Shown piece by piece: positions 35,577-52,400 of a stretch of DNA of 64,000 nt. A program made the position numbers and the translations under genes. Each line of letters begins with the position of its first letter. The first letter of the stretch is position 1. The notes under the pieces were generated by a model. The model was not told where the DNA came from. It worked only from the letters and a program-made list of their open reading frames with translations, and searched no databases. This DNA is from Scatophagus argus (lineage: Eukaryota > Chordata > Actinopteri > Scatophagidae), in contig NC_058515.1 in the NCBI RefSeq assembly GCF_020382885.2, positions 6,555,223 through 6,619,222 on the forward strand. Direction: 5' to 3'.

Positions 35577-38500
35577 CTACACGTGAGTGCGGAAGTGGTG
35601 ACTGGCTTGGAGCGGCTGCCTGCTTCGAAGCGGGATGAACCACAGGAGTTTCCAGTGAGTGCCGCAAACTTCAGCAAGTGCCCACTGCCAGGATCTCTTT
35701 GAGCCAAAGCTGAAAAGAAGAAAGGAAAAAAAGCCATTATTCGTGTTGAACATGAATAATGTTAATGAGATCATTTTAACAGGACAGTTCAACATCCCTT
35801 CATTTTATTGCTGAGCTGAAAAGGCTGATGTCCCTTTCATATCTCTGTTCAATATGAAGCTGGAGGCAGCCGCATATTAGCTTGGAACTCACGGCGCCCT
35901 GCTAAACTGATAAAGTTAGAAAAAGTTGTTTCCTCAGGTTGGCAGTCGGTATGCGAAGCCAAGTTGGTGCCTGCTTCAGCTTCACATCAAACTGACGAAC
36001 ATGAGAGAGGTACTGATTCTCTGAGCTAACTCCCGGCAAGAAAGCAAATCAGTTTATTTCCAAAAATGATCTTTAAAATGATCTTAACTTGGATATATAA
36101 ACATATATCATATATATCTATTCATGGCATCAGACTTGAACAGACTCACATTTCATTTGAGAAATGAGCCATTTTCTCAATGGTGGTAGTGTCCTGTAAG
36201 GGGGGAGAAAAGGAAAAATTAATCTCTGGATTGAAGTTATCTATTGCTCCGTCCATAGAAAATGTCTCTCTGAATCCCACTTCTAAATTTAGACATTTCT
36301 AACATTACAGCTCTGCCAAAATTCTTGTCAAAAGCTTGTAAATTACTTGTAATAAAAGTGATTTTGTTATATCATCAACTGATGTGGGGCTCGGTACACA
36401 CTTACATGCACACTCACTCACACACACACCCTGAATTTCTCTCTTGTTTCTTTTCTATTGATCAGTGCATTACTGGCATTGATTGTTTTATTTTTGTGCA
36501 CTGTGTCATGTTTATCTGCCTGAAGCTTTGTGTGCTGCTGCCTCATTTGCTAGATCATTCTCAAAGAGATAGAACTTGTTTCCATAAGACAAACAAGCTA
36601 AATGATAATTGATATAATAAGCACCATCCTACAAGGTGACATCAAACAGGTTGCATTAGCTTGGAAATATTTACTGCACTCTGTCTAATCACATTAACAT
36701 AACTGCAGCAGTAAATGTCATCTGAAACAGAATAAGTCTTCTAATCATTAATCAGTACTCACAGAGAGGATGCCCGTCATCTGAGTGTAAAATAATGTAG
36801 ACATGCCACCAAACATGACCAAACCCATGAGCGCCGAGACTCGCAGAAGAGCCAGTTCATGGCGTGTTGTAAACTTCTCCTGGAAGAGGAAAACAGAACC
36901 CGGCAACCCTTTGTTGTAAAATTATTTTATGATTTTAAAAGCTCTATATAACGTCTTTTACAAAAGTATTATGACACCTGACCATTACACCAACAGGGAC
37001 CTAAAAGACAATGCATTCTAAATACATAAACAGCTTTGCAGCTATAAAAGCTTCCACTCTTTTGGGAAGGTTTTCCACAAGATTTTGGAGTGTTTCTGAG
37101 GGGATTTTTTTGCCCATTCATGCAGTAGAGCATTTGTGAGGTCAGGATGTTGGACCAAAAGGCCTGGCTCACAGTATCTGTTCCAGTTCATCCCAAAGGT
37201 GTTCTGTAGGATTGAGGTCAGGGCTCTATGTGTCTTTATGGAGCTTTGCTTTGTGCACTGGGGCACAGTCATGCTAGAATAGAAAAAGACCTTCCCCAAA
37301 CTGTTGCCACAAAGTGGGAGGCATAGCATTATCTAAAATGTCTTGGTATGCCGAAGAGATTTCCCTTCACTGGAAGTGAGGGGCCAAGTGCAACCCCTGA
37401 AAAACAGCCTCATAAAGAGGTGTATCTGGATAGTTTTGTAGCTTTTGTATTGCAACTGACTCTTAGAGGCAGTAACAAATTGTCACATAGCATTTTAACA
37501 TTTTAACACTTTTAACACATTTGGATTTCTGGGAATGTAGTTAGTAAAAACATTTTTCTGTGAACTCTTTCATCTATATTCTTGTAGTATGTACCTGGTC
37601 TAGTCCTGTCAGTGGTTGGAAGTAATAGTATTGGCAGAAGTCCAGCACCAGGGTGAACAAACTGAGGACCTGAGTGTAGAAACAGAGCTGCAGGAAGAGC
37701 CAATGGTTGTCTTCTCCCACACAGTTATTGATCCTGGAAGGAAATAAACAGGATCTAAGATACCATCTTGCATCAGTTCTCTTCATATCATTATTGGATT
37801 GATGTTGCAGCAAAAAAAATCATCATTTATTTATGTAATTTAAAAGATAATTATACCATTACAGGTAAGTAAATAAACAAATAATTGAATGGAATGCAAG
37901 TCAACATTTGCACGTCTGATATGTGAGGTTAAGACCCTCATAGATAGTAGATAGATAGATAGATACTTCATTGATCCCGAGGGAAATTCAGGAATGAATG
38001 TGTGTGTATCCTTACCAAGGACAGTGGTGGTCCATTCTGCGAACACAATGGCCACAACGGCTGCAGTGGTGGGACCTTTTGGGTCTCATTAGGTTGCACT
38101 TATTGCACAACTCCCAGTGCTCTCGCTCTGTGACATAAAGACAAAAATCTGCACCTTATCTCTGGTTATTACTGGCAACAGTGATATTGGCAGCTGACAT
38201 AATGACATAGTTGAAAGGCGGAGGCATGGGAAATGATCACTGATCTCAATTTCATATGCCAGCAGGGATATTCCTAACTGTAATAAATGTGCTCCAAAAA
38301 TGTAATACGATGGGGGGAAAAAAATGGAAGAAAATTAAATTTCTAAACTGACTACGTTCTGTTATTTACAGGAATAAAGATTCATACAAAAACAGTTAAG
38401 TATGTGCAATCTGACACACTGGAAAAATGATAGATGATAGAAGAACTGATAAAGAAGTCAGAATACCTGAGTGAGGTATGTGGGGGTCCACAGGAAGACG

Positions 38501-38903
38501 GCCGGGATCTGCTGTGGAAGCTCTGAACAGGGCTGCTATGCAGAGAGCTGATGCTATGTAATAACCTGAAGGAATGAACACTGTTTAATTCCACTTAAAG
38601 TGTGTGAGCCACAGACTGGGACCTAACCAGAAATTCCAATGACCTACTTTCAGTAGTCCCTCCCAAGCAACTGAGACATTTTATTTTTGAATGCCTTGTG
38701 CGTCAATGAAAAAATTACCCTACCCTACCATGAAAACAAGGATACTCACAAACAACTATGGCCCAAGGGATGTGTCCTTCATTGTAGTGTGGTATTAGAA
38801 CCAGTTTAGGAATAAAGAAAGTGTTGTAGAGCCAGATCCCAAACACCACACTGATGCACAGCCAGCCCATGGGGTCCACCACAAAGTGCAGTCGAAGCTT
38901 CAT
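35577..38903 (-). CDS. zdhhc21: Palmitoyltransferase ZDHHC21
   Basis: Membrane S-acyltransferase that transfers palmitate to protein cysteines, mainly at Golgi/plasma membrane. Known mammalian substrates include eNOS and Src-family kinases. Coding exons in transcript order: 38750-38903, 38467-38565, 38016-38127, 37595-37733, 36763-36879, 36150-36193, 35577-35709. They total 798 bp, giving 265 aa, equal to the human protein. The start [11 protein letters not shown] at 38903 has a good Kozak context. Two N-terminal membrane segments (about residues 10-33 and 45-65) are followed by TDPGR-type TADPGRLP, then the cysteine-rich domain with D117-H-H-C120 (Cys120 catalytic), [13 protein letters not shown], two more membrane segments, and the C-terminal [11 protein letters not shown]...HFRTHV. 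All exon phases agree. Intron 3 has a (TAGA)n-LINE tail, intron 4 a Tc1-like remnant and intron 6 a degenerate repeat. No missing residue or frameshift seen. Confidence 0.97.
35830..36070. repeat. Degenerate fish interspersed repeat in zdhhc21 intron 6
   Basis: Carries AATATGAAGCTGGAGGCAGC near its left end and GAGCTAACTCCCGGCAAGAA near its right end, both typical of the MITE-like fish family whose terminal repeats are seen at 33997-34416. The ends are too decayed to show clear inverted repeats here. Assignment rests on remembered family sequence. Confidence 0.5.
36945..37450. mobile_element. Internally deleted Tc1/mariner-like element in zdhhc21 intron 4
   Basis: The left end includes AAAAGTATTATGACACCTGACC and the right end has a decayed, inverted AGGTGTATCTGGATAG... 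version. The middle matches the 3' part of a common fish Tc1-like transposase: read on the minus strand it gives [13 protein letters not shown] and neighbouring fragments. There are stops and frame changes, most of the transposase is missing, and no DDE triad is complete. It is a dead copy. Confidence 0.75.
37933..37992. repeat. (TAGA)n microsatellite with retroposon 3' tail
   Basis: TAGATAGATAGATA is followed by CTTCATTGATCCCGAGGGAA, the short 3'-tail motif found on many fish non-LTR retroelements (Rex/L2 type). It sits in zdhhc21 intron 3. Only the tail is present. Confidence 0.7.
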
Positions 38904-39760
38904 GGCTGCTGGGACTCCAAGGGAAAACTACAGCACACAAAGCACACACACACACACAAATACAAACCTCCAGATGATGTGTGGAAACAGATTTCCAGAT
39001 TACATCCAGGAACAGGCCGAGGAAATGGCTCTGTGCCACGTTTAATACACTTCTGTCTTTGTGTAAGCCTATCAGAATCAGTGTTGCCATTACTTCGCAC
39101 TTAACTAAATTTGTCTATCACAAAACTGTGGCATTTTGAATTAGAAACTGTTACATCACAACAATGGCCTTTATGGACAAATGGCTCACCGACAGCAAAA
39201 CAGCATAATTCATATTCCTTAATCTGACACGTACATAGGAAGGCATACCTAGTCATGATTTCTGAAATTGGTAGCGACTTGAAACCTTAATACAGGCCTA
39301 ACTACTGTGTTATAAAGCAGGTGTCTGTAAACCAGCCAGGAATTACCAGAAGCCTTTCACGGTTATTTAACCTTAGCATCACCTGCTAACATAACAGAGT
39401 CTAAATCAGCATAAACAGCTTTTTACAGTCTTGTCTGCAGTCAAAACCTTAATGTTGTAAAACCTCCCTCGTTCCATCATTCAGATTCCTGATAACACTG
39501 ACAGCCGCGATGGGCTTGGCTCTGTAGCCTTACTGTGCTAGCTAACATCACAGAGCTAACGTTATTTATTTAACACGCGTTCACATAATAAATCACACAA
39601 TTCTACGTGTTCAGCGTCAGTCCCGATTTCGTTCCCAATGATGACAAGATACATACTTTTTATGCCGTCCTGTTCAGCGCGCGTATCGGTGAAGATACTT
39701 CCTCATCCGAGCCTCTGAGGGCTGGACAGGAGCACCACTTTGTCACCTGCGATACAAAAC
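38904..39760 (-). promoter_or_regulatory. zdhhc21: zdhhc21 5' UTR intron and promoter (inferred)
   Basis: A CTGTAG acceptor at 38928-38933 would leave 24 untranslated bases before the ATG. A GTATGT donor (ACATAC on plus, 39651-39656) could end a non-coding first exon running from about 39657 to 39740. An ETS-type CCGGAAA (minus strand of TTTCCGG at 39764-39770) lies just upstream. Start site not determined. Confidence 0.45.
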
Positions 39761-40639
39761 ACATTTCCGGTTTACTAAATAAAACATTTTTTTAACTATA
39801 TCCTGGTGTTACGCATTTATTATTAAGTAGCATCCTGAACCTCGTTGGTGCAGTTTGTTTTTAGTTGTGTAATTTGATTTTACGATATTTTATTTTATTT
39901 TATTATATATAATAGAAAAACTAACAAACAAACAAAACATAATCATAAAACACTACAATTAATCAGCTGACAGAAAATTATTCAGGAACAAGTATGACAA
40001 CCGATTAATCATTAAAGCAATCGCTTTTCAAGCAAATGTGACTGAAACTGACAGAGTTCAGTTGATCAGATGTTAAGGTTGTTGAAGATTGTGTATAATT
40101 GTAATATTCATGTACTCTATATGTGTAGGGTAAGTGAATAGTTATTATTTGCAGAGTGGGCCCATATATATGTTTCTAGTTAAAGATTTTTTTTGGTCAC
40201 TCGTTTGTTTTTTTTTTTACTTCTTTGATTATCAGTTGAATCTATCAATCAATGTATCTATTACATGCAAGCAAGGTTCTGTTGCGACTCTGATTTGCCT
40301 GTTCAACCCGATTGACCGGTGGCAAAATTCAGGCTTTTATTTGAATGACAACAGCCCAGTTTCGTGTTACATCCTCGTTGTGTGCAGTAACTTGATGCAG
40401 CCGCTGTTGACAGGTGGGAGGTTGGAGCGCAGTGCACCATCGGCAGCAGTGAAAAGTGTCTGCTGCCACCTTCCGGTGTAACTTGATTAATGTATGAGGA
40501 GAGAGTTTGCTTTTTGTCCCTCCTATCATTTAAAATGTATTTTTGTATCCACTTCTTAATGACGGTACTTTAAAGATACCACCACAAACTTAATTTAATT
40601 TAACTGTAATTAAATTAAACGATAATGGTGAGATCAGTG

Positions 40640-40741
40640 ATGTAATTCAACTTCCGCTAGCGTTAACGGCCAGTGTTTTTGGACAGCGACGCCGCTTAGC
40701 ATAATTCCAGTGTGGTAGTTTCATTGTGATTTGGAAGCAAA
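40640..40741 (+). promoter_or_regulatory. plaa: plaa 5' UTR / core promoter region
   Basis: The last 100 bases before the plaa ATG contain ACTTCCGCT (ETS-like) near 40650 and several CpGs. The interval between the zdhhc21 first exon and the plaa ATG is only about 1 kb and the genes are divergent, so a shared promoter region is likely. TSS not determinable. Confidence 0.45.
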
Positions 40742-45281
<4,540 letters not shown>

Positions 45282-45379
45282 TATGAATGATTAGGGAAAA
45301 AAACGAGTACTTGTTTCTCACTATTACCATATTCTGCCTGATCAGTTGTGGTGAAGACTTGAATAACTGTATGTTCTGC

Positions 45380-45385
45380 AATAAA
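45380..45385 (+). terminator. plaa: plaa poly(A) signal
   Basis: AATAAA about 100 bases after the plaa stop codon, the first hexamer downstream in the sense strand. Confidence 0.75.
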
Positions 45386-45399
45386 AAATGACAAATGAA

Positions 45400-46060
45400 A
45401 TCTATGCATGTGCATAGCCTGTGTATTTATTACTGCAATACCTTTCCAATGGTCTGTGACTAACAATACATGCAACAATAGCTTGTAAATGTGAAGAATA
45501 TTTAAAACAAGACAGTATATAAAGTTATATCTGTTTAGCCTTAAACCTGTATTCATATTATTCCCTATCTTGATGCTACACCTTATTCTGGAGATGGAAT
45601 ACCTCAGCATAGTACATTGTAACTAAACAAGTTAAATGCAGATTGTAGCTTGTAGGAACAAACAACACTAGTGTTATTTTGCTGAATATCTGGACAATCC
45701 AGATGGCATAAGTGGAGGAAATGAATCGACTGCTTTGTTACCTGACTGGAGAATTCTCATTGGAGATGAGCTTTTATTTAGTAATACTTTATTTTTCTAA
45801 GCTTGGCAGCAGACTTGCTGTTCCAGTAATTTACTGTACATTAAAACGAGTATGAAGCCTGTATAGTGGGAAAACCGGTTCGCCTCGTTCAACATGGATT
45901 GAATGCAGTTCCCTTTAGTGTCGACACAAGCCTTTTTTCAAACCATAACAGTTATATCTAGCACATGTGGCATCACACAGATAAAAAATATAACTATTCA
46001 TAAATAAAGGTGGAGGAAACACACAAGTTTAAAAGTACAGCGTGGACATATTCTCTCACC
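45400..46060. other. plaa-haus6 intergenic spacer
   Basis: About 0.65 kb, AT-rich. The minus-strand open frame 45014-45610 overlaps the end of plaa and is a shadow. No gene or named repeat seen. Confidence 0.7.
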
Positions 46061-46069
46061 GGAACAACT

Positions 46070-46422
46070 TCTTACAACTTCCGGGTGCTTATTGGAAAAA
46101 TTGGCGGTATGCATTGTTGCTATTGCGTTTTAGTGTGCCTTACTAAAATTGGGGAGATTTAGGTTGACAAATATGAACTCAAACGTAACGTAATTGGTTC
46201 TCATCTTGTAAAACGTGTAACTGTTTATCGGTATTGCTCGTTAATTCGATGATCGTGTGTTTAATGCCCGTTGACAAACTCAAAACAAGTTGGAAAGGTA
46301 AGATAGCTAACCGTAAACTTTATAGCTAGCAGCTAAAGCTAACTGGGAACTGCTTAATAGTGAGTCCAGTTGGCTTTTTGAGCCATCGCTGCCAGCCACG
46401 CTCCTTCCTGTATCTCGGCACT
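46070..46422 (+). promoter_or_regulatory. haus6: haus6 promoter and 5' UTR
   Basis: ACTTCCGGG (ETS) at 46077-46085 is followed by two ATTGG boxes (46091-46095, 46100-46104), the second continuing into TTGGCGG, an E2F-like word. This ETS/CCAAT/E2F mix is usual for cell-cycle genes, fitting an augmin subunit. No TATA box. TSS probably between 46100 and 46250. Confidence 0.55.
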
Positions 46423-49400
46423 ATGGCGAACCCGACATTGTTGCAGAAAAAGAATGGAAAATATCTGTGGTTTGCTCTTCTCGGGCTTGGATTTCAACCG
46501 GACAACGCAATGTCGTCAATAGCCGGCAAAACCAACATTAACATGAAACACATCAACCTGGGACCGTGAGTCTGTTTTTATTGCGGATAATGGGATAACA
46601 GTATTTCCTAATGACATTTTCCAAGTTATTGTCTATGTATTAACGTCATCTTGAGTTTTACTCTGACTTTAATACGTGTCATTTTATGGCCAACAGGAAT
46701 ATGTTTGACAAACCAAACAAGGATGCCTTCTACATAGTAACGCATTTCCTTTTGGAAAAACTCAACCCGACAAGATTCAACGAGGCATATAGGTAATATT
46801 AGACATTAGATCCATTATCTCCTTACGCCTATAAATATGCTCTGAATTAATCTTAAAAAAATGTTTTGTGTTAGGTATTGCTGGCCTGTACTGAACCATA
46901 AAGCAGATGCTGAGTTCCGCAAAGTTACCTGTGCGTGGCTTCGAGAAATAATGGTAAGAATTTGAGACAGTATATTCCTAGGATTATATCCACCAGTTAT
47001 GTCTTCACAAATGGGACATTGTGTCCAGCTTTTCTTCTTCTGTTGCTTCCTTACTTCTGGCTTTCCTGTCATCCATGTCTGCTCCTCAGTCTCCTCTTCT
47101 CCTGGCCCAGTCCCTTTGTTGCACCTTGCCTGTCTGCCTGTCTGTAAACCTATAAAGAGAACATATTGTAATCCACAAATGCAGCTTCTGTCCTTTAGAG
47201 TTCGACATAAGATAATGACAAATATGTTTTTAACCACGTGTAGGATGAAACCGCCAGTTCGGGATCCAAAGTGGTTGCATCCTTGTTCCTCTCACCAGGA
47301 GGCCCCAAGTTTATCACCTTGATGCTAAATCTGGCCAATCATGTCATGCTGCAGGAAATGAAGACATACAACACAGGTAGGCTTAGTTGGAGTCAATATA
47401 GAGTCAACCTCTGTTTTTTCAGTACCAGTAGCTTGTATTCACTCACTTCAGAGTGACACAGCAATAGCCAAGTATTATTTAATTAATCCTATTTCATTTA
47501 ATTTGTAGTTTAGAATACGAAAGACTATCAAATCATCTTGGATATCTGTAATTGTCAGATGACAGCTGGGTTCCAGAGGCAGCGGCGATGCCTGCCTCCT
47601 CCCTGGACATGGCGGTGAAGCGACTCAACATGATCACCGCCAGGTTTTTAAAAACTGCAGTGGATCAGGATCGTTTTCTCCACGAGTACCAAAGACGAGC
47701 CCAGTAAGTCTTTGAGAGTCCATTTCGGCGGCTGGGCAGAGATAGACTTTATTTCATATTTACATCTGTTGGAGCTACTGCAGTAACACTGGGTACATTG
47801 TCTGTATTTTATCTCGCTGGATATAATTTTCTGTCACTGCAGTGAGCTAATTCTCTCCAGTGGTGTTTTAGGAAGGGCACAGTCACGCATAAGCAAATGC
47901 AGATAAATGGCCATCGTCTACTAGTGAATATACAGGATGTGACAAACACAGAAATCAGTTAGCTGGTTTGTAGTCTGCTTGAGGGGGTCAACCACACACA
48001 CTCACAGCCTTGCTATTGGTTGACACTGACACTTCACTGGTTGAACTCTGCCAAACCAAGAGTTTAAGTGGCTGTGTTAATTGCAGATGTGTGTGACCGT
48101 GCTGTCGCTGCTCATCATGTTGCATGTTTCATTGGCTCTTCGATTCAAGTCCCACCTGTTTCATGTGAACTGATTGGTCACCCAGGTGTTCATGGTCACC
48201 TTTTTTTTTTTTATTTAAACAAATGTTGAGTTGTCGTAGCAGAGAAAGCACAGGTGAAACAAACGGAGTTAACGAGGACTCAGTTTGATGAACTCTCTGA
48301 GTGAGCCATGCTAGTGAGACTGTCCACAATGCCAGGGCTGTGGAACTAGCTAGATGGAAGGTAACCATTCTTAATGTTTTCAGTCTCACCTGTGCTTTTC
48401 CTGCAATGATGTACCAACATGTCTGCGGTTTGTATTTTAAGCAAGAACCTGCTGTCTAAGTTAGTCACTCACTTATTGGTAACTCCTTTTCTTTAAGCTA
48501 TTTTCTTCTGTTTTTCCTGTCTTAAAGGCTCCTGGTGAAGTCTGTGAGGGACACCAGAGCAGAGGGTGCCAAGTACGATGAGCTACTCAAGTAAGTATGG
48601 CTTACTTTAAGTAGTAACAAGAATAAAATTTTAAAATCGCCTTGAAATCCACACTGCTAAAGTATGTTGTAATGATTGAGCAGATAAAAGCCTCAACAGC
48701 TTTTCACAAATCGACAATTGATAAAATGACCCAATTGTTTAGAGGTTATCTTAAGCTGGGAGACACATGAAACATTTTGATTGGACTGTCTACTTTTAGG
48801 CGTTACAGCAGTGATTGCAAACAGGATGGAGCTTCTCAAGCTGAGAAGATCAAAATGGTATGTAATGTTTGTAAAACTTTTTACACATAAGACAGCTTTT
48901 GTGCTTGTTTATTTTTCAAAGAGCTCACACAAGTACTTAACTTACCTTAACTTGTGTTAAGGTGCGCTCCTTGTGGTCGGCCATTGATGGAATGCTCTCA
49001 ACTGCCAAAGAGGAGCAACATGCGGTGGAAAGTGTTTTGAGTGGGAATGTAGATCAATACGTCCTGGATGGGACGGATCGAATCCTGACAATTCCTCGGA
49101 CTTTGCTGGAGAGAGTTGAACAACTCCCACATCAGGTGAGGGTTAAGATGAGTCATTTCACTGTGTTACTCAATGCCTGTTAATTCCACAGTAAACACAG
49201 TTTCAGATACACTTGTCCTTGGATGCACAATATCCTTTCTCACACCATCAAATCTTCAGATTTATATGAAAACACAATTTTGTTGAAAATGTTCACCATC
49301 GTCGTGGCTGCAAGAAGTGCCAAACCATTTTCAGTCCAAGCGTTGATTGTTTCCGTTTGCGCATGTTTTCCAGTTGAGCTCAGGCAATGTGTATGAGGCT

Positions 49401-52400
49401 GGCCAGCTGAACCTTCTGTGTGTGTTGGAGCTGACCAACCACGCGCTGCAGCTCCTGAGGGAGGAGCGTTTTCGGCTCGCGAATGTCCCCAAGCCTCAGC
49501 TCAATCCTGAGCACCTGCAGGAGAAATGTCAGCAAATGGCCCGTGTGCTGCAGAACCTCCGTCTCATCAGGTATACGCTGACACACATTCAATTGACAGG
49601 ATGTACTTTGTTCAACCCATTTTTCAGCTGCAATGTTTAATATTAGAGACTGTTTAATTTTGGATTTTCTCAAATTTACAGTTTGATTTTTAGTTGCAAG
49701 TTTGTGCTTTAGAAACTGCAATGGCAATAACATTTATAATCATGTTGAATAATGACCTCAATAGTATTTCCTCACCATTAACTTAATTATTTTTCCATCA
49801 GGCAGAAGATTTCTAAAGAAGGAATTCCTGAGGTCAAGAGTACCATCAGAGAGTTGGAGGCTGAATGGGACAGGAAGTGGATGGACACTCTGAAAGACAC
49901 ACCTCTAGTCTCTTTTTTGAATGAAGATCCTGTGAGTCACCCTTGGGATGTCTGAAATTGTTCTGTCCTTCCTGCTGCAGTCACAGCACATCGGAAGTGT
50001 GAAAAACTCAGGGTGCTTTTAAGAGGAGCAAGAGTCACATTATTGTCTCTTGCTATCCACTCAGGCAGCAAAATCCACTTGAGTACCAAAATATTTTGCA
50101 GCTTCAAAAGGCATTTCTTAGTAGTTGCACATCTTAAACTAATATTTGTTTCTTTTTGCTTTTTTTTTATTTTTTATTTTAAGGCTCTTGGCTTCCTCTC
50201 ACCTATGGCTCCCCTGTCTTTTGAACCGGCAGCTGAGGCTAGTTATAGGAGTAGTATCTTCTCCCAGTACCCTGCAAGTCTTCCAGGTGAGCAAAATCTG
50301 ATTACTTTCATATCAATTCATCATGTGTTCATTTGGATTCCTCACAACCTCAGTTTTTGTTTCCAGCTGTGTTTCTTATGATTTTTATTTATTTTTTTCA
50401 GAGAAACCTGCAGAGAGTAAATCACAGGAAGGTATCCAGCCCAGTTATTCTAACTTGAAGAGGTAATAAATCATTGAACAGCTCTTAAGAGCTGCGTAAA
50501 CATATCGACTCTTCATAATGTGTTACTTGTAGCGTGTTATTTGGGGTGTTGTCTTCTGATGGGAGGCAGATACTTGGACAGTCCTGAGCAGTGTCTTGTC
50601 CATCACTAGTCCTCCCTAGAGCATCCATGCTCTCTGATGACCGCGGCGAATTGAGAGAAATCGTCACGGACAGATACGGAGCAGACACTCGTTATTTCTG
50701 CCTTACTGATTATATTAAGATAAACAGAAACTTGAGCTTGAATAGTTTAGAGCAGAGGGGGGAAGATGAGTACCAACCTCATAGGCTGATTGTGAAATAT
50801 TGAGTCGTACACCTGAAGCATGTACAATAGATTTGGTAGTGTTATTTTAAACGTCTTCAGGTATAACACCAAAGTTTTAAATATCGCAAGAATTAATGTA
50901 GCTTCTTCAAGGTGCTGTGCAGCTGGGAATTTGAATTGGTGGTCTACATGTATAAGTTGTAAGCTACTAAAATAAGAGCCTGACTCTGAAGTGAGTGACT
51001 CAGTGCTCATCTATTCAACCACTGAACTGAGAACAGCTGCAGGCAAATGTACCGACTTGCCTCGGGGATTAGCACAGGGCCAAGGCCGCATTGCAGCCTG
51101 TTAATAGCTCCATTATGATGCCCTGCTCTTGAGCTGCACCGCATTGAGGAAACTGACTGTACTGTGCACAGTGTGCAAAAAAAGTACAAATCTAGTATTG
51201 TCTTTTAAACAGCAACACTCCTGCAACAGCTGAGAGGACAGAAAGTCCTGTTGTCACGACTGAAGTGCCGTCACAAGCGAATACCTCCCTGGACTGGCTT
51301 TTCGACACACCGCCGTCCCCTTCTCTTCGGGCTCCATCAGCACCGACACCTCAGGTTAGTGTTACATTTCACCTACATTTGATTTGCTCGATCTTTTTGA
51401 ATTTGTGTACCCCAGTTCATTTGATAAACTACATTTAACAACTCTGGTCTTGGCTTTTAGGCTAGCGTGAGGAAGACAACCCGTGTTCATCCAAAGGAGT
51501 CTCCCAAAAGGACCAAGACTCAGATATTAGACATGGAATATGATAACCTTGCTGATCAGGTATATTGATTACTTTGAAACTAAGTGCCAAAGGCTGTGAA
51601 ACTAGAGTGTTTGATTTATAAATGCATTTTTTTTTGTCTGCTTATGTAATCGAGGGTGGGGGAGTGGAGATCTGGAATGAGGGGAGGAAAAGTGACAACA
51701 TGAGACACTCAAATAGACCTGGTATTTTAGAGATTCAGCCCAGACTTTGTGTGTGCGTGCGCTAGTTTGCAGATGCTGTAACTACAACCAGTCCAACAGA
51801 AGGCAGGGTCAAAGGCCTAGACCTGGAGGGCCTTCTCAGCACTCTCCATGGTGATCCCTTCTCTACCAGGAAGCAGCTGCCACGTACACCTGAGAGCTTG
51901 AGTAAGTCCCCTCAGCCTTAAATCAAAGCATGAAGGGGTGAGGATATACATAAATTGGCGATTCAGAAAGCTGGCATGCTGTAACAACTTTGTTTCATCA
52001 GCTCGTTATGTTTCAGTAGGGAAATTTTAAAATGTATTCTTTTTTTTTTTTATTTATTTTTTTCCTCAAGTTATGGATGTGAAGAACTCCTGGCGTAAGG
52101 CACTACAGGAGGACGAAGAAGAGAAATTTGGGCAGTCGGGCACGGTTAATGACAGTGTGACGGGTCGGTTCACTCCCCTCCATGAGTCTCACAGTCTGCT
52201 GCAGACCACAGTTGCGCCCTCGCCAAGTGTCTCCTGCAGTATCACCCCAACTGTCATGAGCCACAGCAAACCAGTCAGCCAGCAGGAGATCTTACTCAGA
52301 TTCTCTCAGCTGTGTGACACCTTCAGCACTGAGGCACTTGACAGCCCGAGCGGCATGGGCAACAGTGCGGTCCAGTTCAGCCTTGACCACGAAACTCTCC

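Noticed and set aside
37042..37329. 95-aa minus-strand open frame in zdhhc21 intron 4
   Set aside because: Fragment of a Tc1-like transposase relic, not a host gene.
50635..50709. TGATGA ... CTGA pair looking like C and D boxes of a C/D snoRNA
   Set aside because: No terminal stem flanks the boxes, and the TGATGA word is fully explained as the left guide arm of the H/ACA hairpin 2.
51034..51172. Second hairpin-rich stretch in haus6 intron 12 (GCTGCA/TGCAGC, ACTGTGCACAGT palindrome)
   Set aside because: No proper H box between hairpins and no guide pocket; the neighbouring 50561-50690 meets every H/ACA rule and this does not.
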